Origin: Luscinia megarhynchos
Lineage: Eukaryota; Chordata; Aves; Passeriformes; Turdidae
Assembly: GCA_034336665.1 (NCBI GenBank)
Contig: CM067570.1
Coordinates: 12,050,002-12,114,001 of the forward strand
Direction: 5' to 3'
Length of the DNA: 64,000 bases
Position 1 is the stretch's first letter. Each line of letters starts with the position of its first letter. Under the pieces are notes generated by a model, which made no database searches, was not told the DNA's origin, and was given only the letters and a program-made list of their open reading frames with translations. Below are positions 43,301-52,300 of the stretch, in pieces. A program made the translations under genes and the position numbers.

Positions 43301-46300
43301 TTGTATGTGCTACACTCCCACAAAACCATCCAGAGATTCTTTAACTAACCAGAAAGGCAAACAGCTTCGTTTAAAAAGTATTAACCTCAAGTTAAAACTT
43401 AGCCAGGCTTTAGAGATCTCAAATACTTCAAACACTTAAAATGCATATTAAAACAAAACGAAAAAACCCCAGATACAGCAAATTTCTTTACTGATTAATA
43501 AATGCAATAAATTACAAGTTAAATATATATTTAATGGATATGCTACACATTCTTCGCTTGAGCATCTCTTCACAAATGTGCAGCTGCATCTCCATTTTAT
43601 TTGCCTTTTTTGGTATAAAGCTTTATTAGAAACATTTCATGGTACTTAAAGGACATCTTGATTAAGGAACACCATGCAGAGTTCATCTTCTGTCCACTGT
43701 TTCCAGTGAACAGTGAGGTTAATGGCTTGTTAGCCAACCACCCCAGTTTGAACACTGAAACCTCACATATTTTTGAGCAAAATGGGAAATCAATAGAAGC
43801 TTTAGCAAAGCAGATCAGCAAAAGCCTGAACAACAGACTCCACTAAAACAGGAAAGCACTGCAATACATTGTTTTTATCTAGCTTATATAGCTATAGCTA
43901 GAAAAGGCAGGACAGAATTATCGCTAATGGAGTCAACGTTAATAAGCAATTCTGCCTGCCATGAGAACTAATGAAGCTTCATTCCCTCCCCAGACCAGCT
44001 CCTGAAGCAAAGCTCTCCAGCACACTCTGAGCTCCCGCTGACCTCTCCTGACCTGGGGCATTCAAACCTGCCTCGCTCACATCAGTGCACAGAGGTCTAA
44101 TATGACATGAGCTTGCACTGAACCTTTCCCTGACATCTCTTCATTCTGCTTCACGTGTCGAGCCATTCCTCTGTTCTCATGGCATTTGCAAAAACCGATC
44201 ATTTTGGAAGAGCCTCAGCATAAGCCAGAATTAGGAGAAGTTTGCACTTTCTTTTATTTCTCTTTTTTGAGGTGGGAATACGTCAAAGGACCCATATTTG
44301 TGTCATGGTATCCTAGCTTCACTCCACAAAAGCCCATGGATAACATCACTCCCTTTATAATATCTCCAAATACAAATGAGTATTCTCAGGGGCAATTAGG
44401 CCTATTAGCAAAAAAGGCAGAGCTGACCTAGATACAGAAACCATACATTATTTCTCATTTAAAACAAGGCTGTGTTTATGGCTTTGTATTTAGAGAATAG
44501 CACTTCTCCAGTTTTCTCCTTCTTTATGATTTACTTCAAACTGAACAACATTTATCCTTTTTTTCATCTCCTCAAGAATATTACATACTGGCCTTTAATT
44601 CAAAAAGCATGTTTTTAATTATTTTGATAGAGTAAATTTCCAAATTTTCCTAGAGTAATATTTCAGTAAAACAAAGTCTCATCCAGGATCTCAGAGACCC
44701 ACTCATTTTAGTGAATTCTGTCTGCATAGATATCGTGCAAAATTTTGTCCAAAATATGATAAATCAAAGGTAATGATAAACAAATATGGACTCAAATTGT
44801 CACAGTTTTAGTACTTAGGTTTCAAAAGCTCTCCTCAATAATTTTTTGAATGGGGCTGACCTGTTTTTGGAATGGCCAACATCCAAAAATTCCAATCTGG
44901 CAATTCATGCCATTTATGTAGAGGGCCAGAAGTAATTAGAAATATGGAAAATTTGAGGGATTTCTTCAGAGACTAATTGCAATTCACAAGCCTCTGATTT
45001 TGATTCACACTGAGCATTTTCTTCAACAGATTTCAACATACTGCTATCAAAATAAGCTTACATGATTCAAACTACAACTACAATCAGAGATTAATTTTAT
45101 TAGTACTAAGCAGAAAACGGGGAGGAATGTGCAAAAAAATGCAGAATGTTCAGCAATGTTTTAGTCACAAAGGAGAACACAATGGATAGAATTAAATTTG
45201 TACTTATTGGCAAATACCGTTATTAAGTTTTTCCTCTTTTCTCTATTCTCCATTTTCTGTTTCTACTTGGTAATATTTGCTTCATGTGGTTACTTTACTT
45301 TGTATATAAATTTATAAGTTTATTCACAGAAGCTTTTTGTTATATTAATTTGGTACAACTGCATCATTTATTTCTGTAATTATTAGACAAAACTTAGAAG
45401 ATTGTACACACAAGAATGAGTTAAAACAAAATTCCCATGTTATACCTCAAAGAAATCAATGACTGTTCTAGAGAAGTATTTAATTGACAAAGCAACCAGA
45501 CCTACCTTGTATATTCTTCTTGGAGCTTGTTTGGGTCACTTACAAAAAACTTAACTCTGAAGTTCAGACTGTGAGGAGATCCTCCTATGGTCAAGAAAAG
45601 TTATTTCTAATTAATCAGGGCACCCTGGAAAAATAGCATAATAACAATAGATGAATTGACGAAATACATACATTACTCACTTTTTAATTGTTTCCTGATA
45701 GGTTTGTTTGGATCCAACCACCTCTGGAAAAAGACAAATTATAACACCAACTTCAGAGAACAAAGTACAAATCACAGCCTTATACATCAAGAAACTGGTG
45801 CTTTTCTATTACATTTTACTTGATCTTTTATCAAAATGCCTCACTGGCATACACGGGCTAATTACTGATTCTGGAGACATTACCACTATCATCAACTGCT
45901 ACTGCTCTTCTTTCCCCAAGAGTAACCTATCTTGTCCAGATACCTGTTTTACAGCAGTAATTCTACTTTGAGTTGTTCCTATCATTGTCACAGGAGCCTG
46001 AGAGGTCAGAACCCAACTATGCTGTGTTTAACAACTGTCAGCTACTCTTTAAGAACAATTCCCAATGGTAGTGAAGAGCTGTAAGCAGGCTCATTTACCC
46101 AACTCAGAAGTTAATTTATTTAACTACTTCCAGTACTTCTGACTCTGGATTTGGCGGGTCTGGCACATGCAGGGAGTGATCCCACTGGCTCAAATTGTCA
46201 GCCTGAGTGTCAGCATTGGTACATCACTAACTGAATCTTAGAAGCCAGAGGCTCAGCACTCAGCCTCCTGGATTAAGGACTAGAGAATAATTTTACTGAA

Positions 46301-49300
46301 GAGTGTCAAATCTTGATTGTTTCTATGGGAGATCACTGCTGTGTACAGGCAGAGCTTTACAAAAATCAATGTGGCAAATTTCAGATAAAAGTATGGCTGA
46401 CTGGAAAGTTCTGCAAGTTGTTTAAACCACTACCCATCAGCAATCCAACAGTCTCTGTACACACCAACATAGTCCAGATAACTCCTAAGTCCATCTTTAG
46501 TATAAATACTGTTCAATTCCTTGTGCTGCCCTGCAAGGCAAGTCCACAAGCCTCAGGAAGTTATTATATGGGCACAGTTCCTATGCAGTGACAGACACCT
46601 AACCCAGTACAGCATGTAACTCCCTCACACTTACCACAGGGCTTTTAATTTTTTTCCAGGTGAGGGAGGAGGAAACAAACACACAAGTACCTGAGCTACC
46701 TGACACACATGATGGATCTGTAGTTAGTCCAGTGTCATTTTATTCATGAGAAATAACAAATAATGATGACTAGATCTGCATGCTGTATCCTTGTAGTAAA
46801 CTCAAGAGGAAGTAAAGAGACAGCCTCAAAAGAATAGTTATAAAAAAAAAAGCCTCATACAGGATCTATTAACTTCTAAGACTAAATGTAAAAAACACCC
46901 TAGCCAGTGATATATATGAACTTTACATAAGAATCTTTCAAACCACGTTGAAATATACTTCATTTTTACTTTGATATCAATATTATAAAAACCACAAGGG
47001 TTCTGCAATTAATGAGATCCATGTTTAAACACAATGCTAGAGGTTTCACACTCAATTAGCAAAATTCCCTTTTCCTCATCATCTTTATCTGCTGAGGCAT
47101 TAACTACATCTTAGCAATATTCTGCTGTGTTATTTCACAAGAAACTAGAATATTTGTCAACCCAATATGGTTTCCTTGCCCGAATTAACCAAGTGTACAA
47201 GTAAATGTGTATCAAAACCTGAAATTAGTCAAACCCATACATTTTTCAAGCTTGCATGACTAATACTGGTAATATTTCTTTTTAGCTCTGACACATTGTT
47301 TTCATGACAAATAAGTAAGTGCTGAAGAGACAAAATGTTTAGAAATGGAAAAAAAAAAAATCTTTCAAGTTTGTGCTTGTATCAAATACCTGTCAAGTCA
47401 CTTTTTCAGACTAACTCTTAACCAGATCCTTGTACTACAGTGTTGTGTTCATCTGCTTCCAGACAGATAAACTAAAAGAAAGAGAGCTTAGAGGTCTGTC
47501 CTTTGGAAATCCAGATAAATTTCTGAATGTCGACTGAAATACTGAGCGATATTCAATTAAATACTTCTTAAACAAAGCCGAAAAATAATTCAGCCTTTTC
47601 TTCTGGTTGCCTATGTTTTTTCAACCTGAAACAAAGCTTAGAATAAAAGTATTATGGAGGCAGTCCACCAATGTTTTAACAGAACTGTTAACAGTGAATC
47701 TGGTAGACTTGATGCAGAAGTTGGAAGGTGTTTACCCCATCACAGAGCTGCACATATAAAAGGAAATAGGTAAAGAACTGCCTTATAAGGAATAATATTT
47801 AACTAAATTGCACTTTGTAAAACCAGTGCAGTGAATGTACATTTACATCTCTTGGTTTCCACTCATGATTTATAAACTTTCAGTTAATGTAGAATTGCCT
47901 TTCAATTAAGCCCATGAACTATTGTAAATACACAGTTCCAAGGGAGTTCCATCTTGGGGAGATGACTGCCCCAGTGAGATACTGGACTATATGAAGCACT
48001 ATTGAAAGATCATAAGGTATCTGGGCTAGAAATAGAAACTCCATACACAACAATCGAAAAACCCCTGGTTATTATGTCCTAATGACAAAAATAACCATAA
48101 AACAAATTTAAAACTTATCTACTATTTTTAGCAACAATCATGTAATCTACTAAACAGATACAATAAAACAAACAATATCCTTTTAAGATATTACTTCATA
48201 AGCACAAATCCCAATATTTTACTCCAATCCTGTGACTATTAACAGGCAATTTTATCGTAACTACAAGATGATACAGATCTTCACAAATGATGCAGCTGAG
48301 GAAGACGGCACAATCTTGCAATGGTTTCTATTTACTGCTCTTTAAATAACAAAGTACAGTGATGAGCATGATTATGAGTTTTAAAACTGTACTTATAAAA
48401 CAGAGGTAACTTACAGGGTTATCAGTAGATTCATCAGCCAACTGTAAACCAAAGTAATCTCTCTCTGTCAAATCGAGATGCTTGAAGACTACGTCCAACA
48501 GAACTTGGCCCTGATCATGTTTCTGCAGAGAACAAATACAGACCTTTTCTTTAATCAATAAATATATATAACTGGACACACAGATTTCAGGCAGGTAGAG
48601 CACATATAAATTCTTTCAGATGTGCTCTAGCAGCACTATTTTAAATATCACAAAGTGTATCCCAGCAGCACTATTTTTAAATGAGCTTCATCTCTTTTTG
48701 AAACATATGTAAGGAAATAATTTTTCTTCTCTGTCATTTTCTGACAGTAAGAACTTCTCACTTCTCAGCTAGCTACATGATTATTTCTGAAAGCCTTTCA
48801 TTAGCCAAATTTGATATTTAAAAGGAGCACAGAAAAGGAAAAAAAAAATTCAGGAATTAATAAAGAACATGGTACAAACAAGACTGTTGTTTGGGTCCTG
48901 AATTAAAATGTACAGGTCTATGCAAATTATCCTTCCTTATCAGAATATCTATTCCTGACTTCAAATGAACCAGCATATTGAAAATGTTTCGAAAGTTTCA
49001 TGGCAGAGACAGCTGAAACAGCCAAATATCTAACCAAGAAATGTCATTTACATAAGTTCTAAGATAGCACTTCACTCTAAATGAATTTTTTCAAAGTAAC
49101 TGAGTAACTAACACTTATTTTCAGAGTCAAGTGAACAAACTCGATTTCTACTACAGGGACAAATGTTACCCACAAAATGATATAAAAAGTATCTGTAGTT
49201 GTTAGTACCTAGCAATTTTTTGCCTAAACTGAAAATACTGCCAACATAGTAACTGAAACTCTGACTGTGTCAATTTGACAGCACTCAATAAATACATTTA

Positions 49301-52300
49301 GCGAAATCTGAAGGGAGTTTCCCGAAGAAGTTAAAAGTGTCATAGCATCTTGAAATACAAAATACATGAAAAATTCTGCAAGAACTGTCAAACAAGAAGA
49401 AATATGAAAGAGATGATTGATTCATTTTCCACCCAGATTTTCTACTTTTGTCACCAAGCAGAGAATCTTCTGATAATCTTCTAGGTGCCAAGTATTATTG
49501 CAGCTATAGTGGATTTGATACATCTTGCCTTGCTTACTGTAGGCAGTAAGACATTTTAGAGTTTTAAAACAAAAAAACCTTGCTGTTCTGCTCTCAAAGG
49601 ACCCTGCTTTGTATAGAGATTACATAAATTTACCTTTACAGCTGTTAAAATGGAAGAATGTAACTAAAAGATCAAGATAAGTTTACAAGAATTTCATTAA
49701 TATCCATACGAGAGAAAAATCTACAAATCTACCTTCAGACACCTGTTAACATCTAAGAGCATCCTATCAAAACTTTTTTTGTTCAGATGAAATTACATTG
49801 AAGCTGAATAAAGTGTCAGAAGCAGATATTTGGGCCTAAAAACTCCAAGAAGCAGGATAATTTATTTCATACATTATATTTCATAAAACTATACATTTTT
49901 CAGAGAATAGTTATCCACTAATTGTGCTTGAAATAATACCAGGAGGACAATCATACCCATAACTCTACACATATCTTTAAATTGAAATTACGTAAGGGAT
50001 ATATTTCAGGTCCCATACAAATTTGGCTAAATTGAAGTGATCGAAGAATTCCCGTATTTACTTTGCAAAACATCTTATTTTTTTTAATGATACATTTCAT
50101 AAGAAATTTTCTCTGTAAGAGCACCACTGTTAAAAAGTCCACCACTGAAAAATTTACTTTACAAATTGCTAAAAACAAGCAAGGAAAAAACCAGATGTTA
50201 ACGTAATAAACGTAGAACAGCATAAATGCATAAGGCATTTCTATATACAATCCAAATATAGCCACTTTAATTTTTACTAAATTAGGAGTTTCTGTTATAT
50301 TTTGAAATAAACCAATAATCAGTACAGTTTTTACAGCAAATAAAGCTAATTTTAAAATTACATAGCAACACTAATTGCCTCTTGGCATTTTTCCCACCTA
50401 GATTTAAATAAGAACACATACTCATACTAAGAACTTTTAACAGTAACTCCAGAAAATGGGAGATGTCTGGATCCTAGTTTAGTCTTGCAATTACCACAGT
50501 TGACATAGAACTTCCTCTAACAACATGCAGATATCACCTCTAGCTTTCTTCCTATCCCATCTTGCTAATGCGAACTGTTTCTTAAATATCTGAATAGATG
50601 TTTCCAATGAAAAAACTTAGAATTGGCTGAACAGTTTGAATTAAGAAACACAGAGCATCATTCCACAACCGCAAGGAAGGTATTTTTCCTGCAATTGAGC
50701 AGCAAATTTGGTAAGAGAAGACAGGTTTCAACATGAACCATTTGTTTGGATCACAATGTTTTACTCAGTGCAAAATAAAGATAAGCATCTAGCAAAACCA
50801 GACCTTAGCTTAACCCATCTCTGATATTTATGTAATGATGTTTCAGCTTGCCAAAGCAGGTGAAGGTCACAATTATGCTGGTTGAGAAAGATCCAAAATA
50901 TTTGTAATACTATCATAACATTGAACAGCTGCTCAAAATTGTAAAAAGTATGATAGCAAGCTAAAATCTGATTTTTTTAATAAAAAAGCAAATCAAATAA
51001 ATGTAGAGGTGCATAAAAAGAAACTTGCTTCATTGCTACAGATACAAGTTAAACATTATTTCCTCATAAAACAAGAAATAATGAAAACATGTATGAAAAA
51101 TGGGAACTAAGAAAAAACCACAGGAGCTAAACACAAAAATGCTCTTTTTTTTTCTGAATTGAAGAATTAGAAGGTTATATGTACTTACTAGTCATTGCTG
51201 GAGGCAGAATGTCTCACAAATTTTGGCCTTTTAGGATAAATTTGACAAACACTAGACAGCAATATGTTAACGGCATTTGAAGAACTATTTATCATCTAGT
51301 ACCACTAGATATATACAGATTAACTTTTAATTACGAAATGATTGTCACTTGTTCACAAACACCATGTGAAAATTTAGGCAGACACCTGCAATTACACAGG
51401 TTTGATGCCTGCTTACCAATTACCACCCTCCTCTCAGTCTGCGTTACTGACATTCTGGTTTTGCTGCTGCCAACAGAACTGGCTGCACCCACAGCAAACA
51501 CCATGAGACGTTGCTGCCGTGTCAGCCCACAAAAATTTGGACTTCTGATGACAGAAGAAGGGGATGACAGGTTCTGGGCTTTCCTGGAGTAGGTTACAGC
51601 TCTGCTGCTCACACCTTTGTGGAAGGCTGTGCTGCTCCTTCACTACTGACCACCTTTTAGTCACAGCTCACCAACACACCTGGGTTGCTGCTCCAGGAAG
51701 TGCATTACCCAACACTGCACAACTATCTCCTTTCCTTCTACAGCTTATGCTTTTTTTTTTTTCTTTTTGTCAAAGAAAAAAGGGCAAGTATCTAAATAAT
51801 GCTGAAGACTAAATTATTAAAAATTTTAACTTCTAAAATTTCAGGGGTTGGTATGAGGTTTTTTGTTTGGCTTGTTCTTTTCTTGTTAGCTTTGAGTTAT
51901 TTTACAGATTTTTAGATTTTACTTCCATTAGAGTATAAATTAATTAAGTTTGAAGAGACTTCTAGGATAGTAAAGGCTCCAAATTGAAACATTTGTCCAT
52001 AAGCATTAATCTTGTCACACCCACCCCATCTACCTTGACTTAGTTTTCCCTCAAGTTTAGTGTTACCCCCATATCCATCTGTCGGCTTTCAGGGAATGTA
52101 AGTAAGCCAGCCTACACAGAAAATATATAATTTCAGGTATTTAAACAAATAATTAAAACAAATTAAAGTAATTTGAGCTCGAAGAAACAGTTTTACAGTA
52201 ATGCAAATGATCATGATCATGTTGTTAACTCGCATCAGCCTCCTTTCTTTTAGCTACATATTCTACTGAAGTCTGCTTTTCAGGACTGAAGGAGGGTTTC

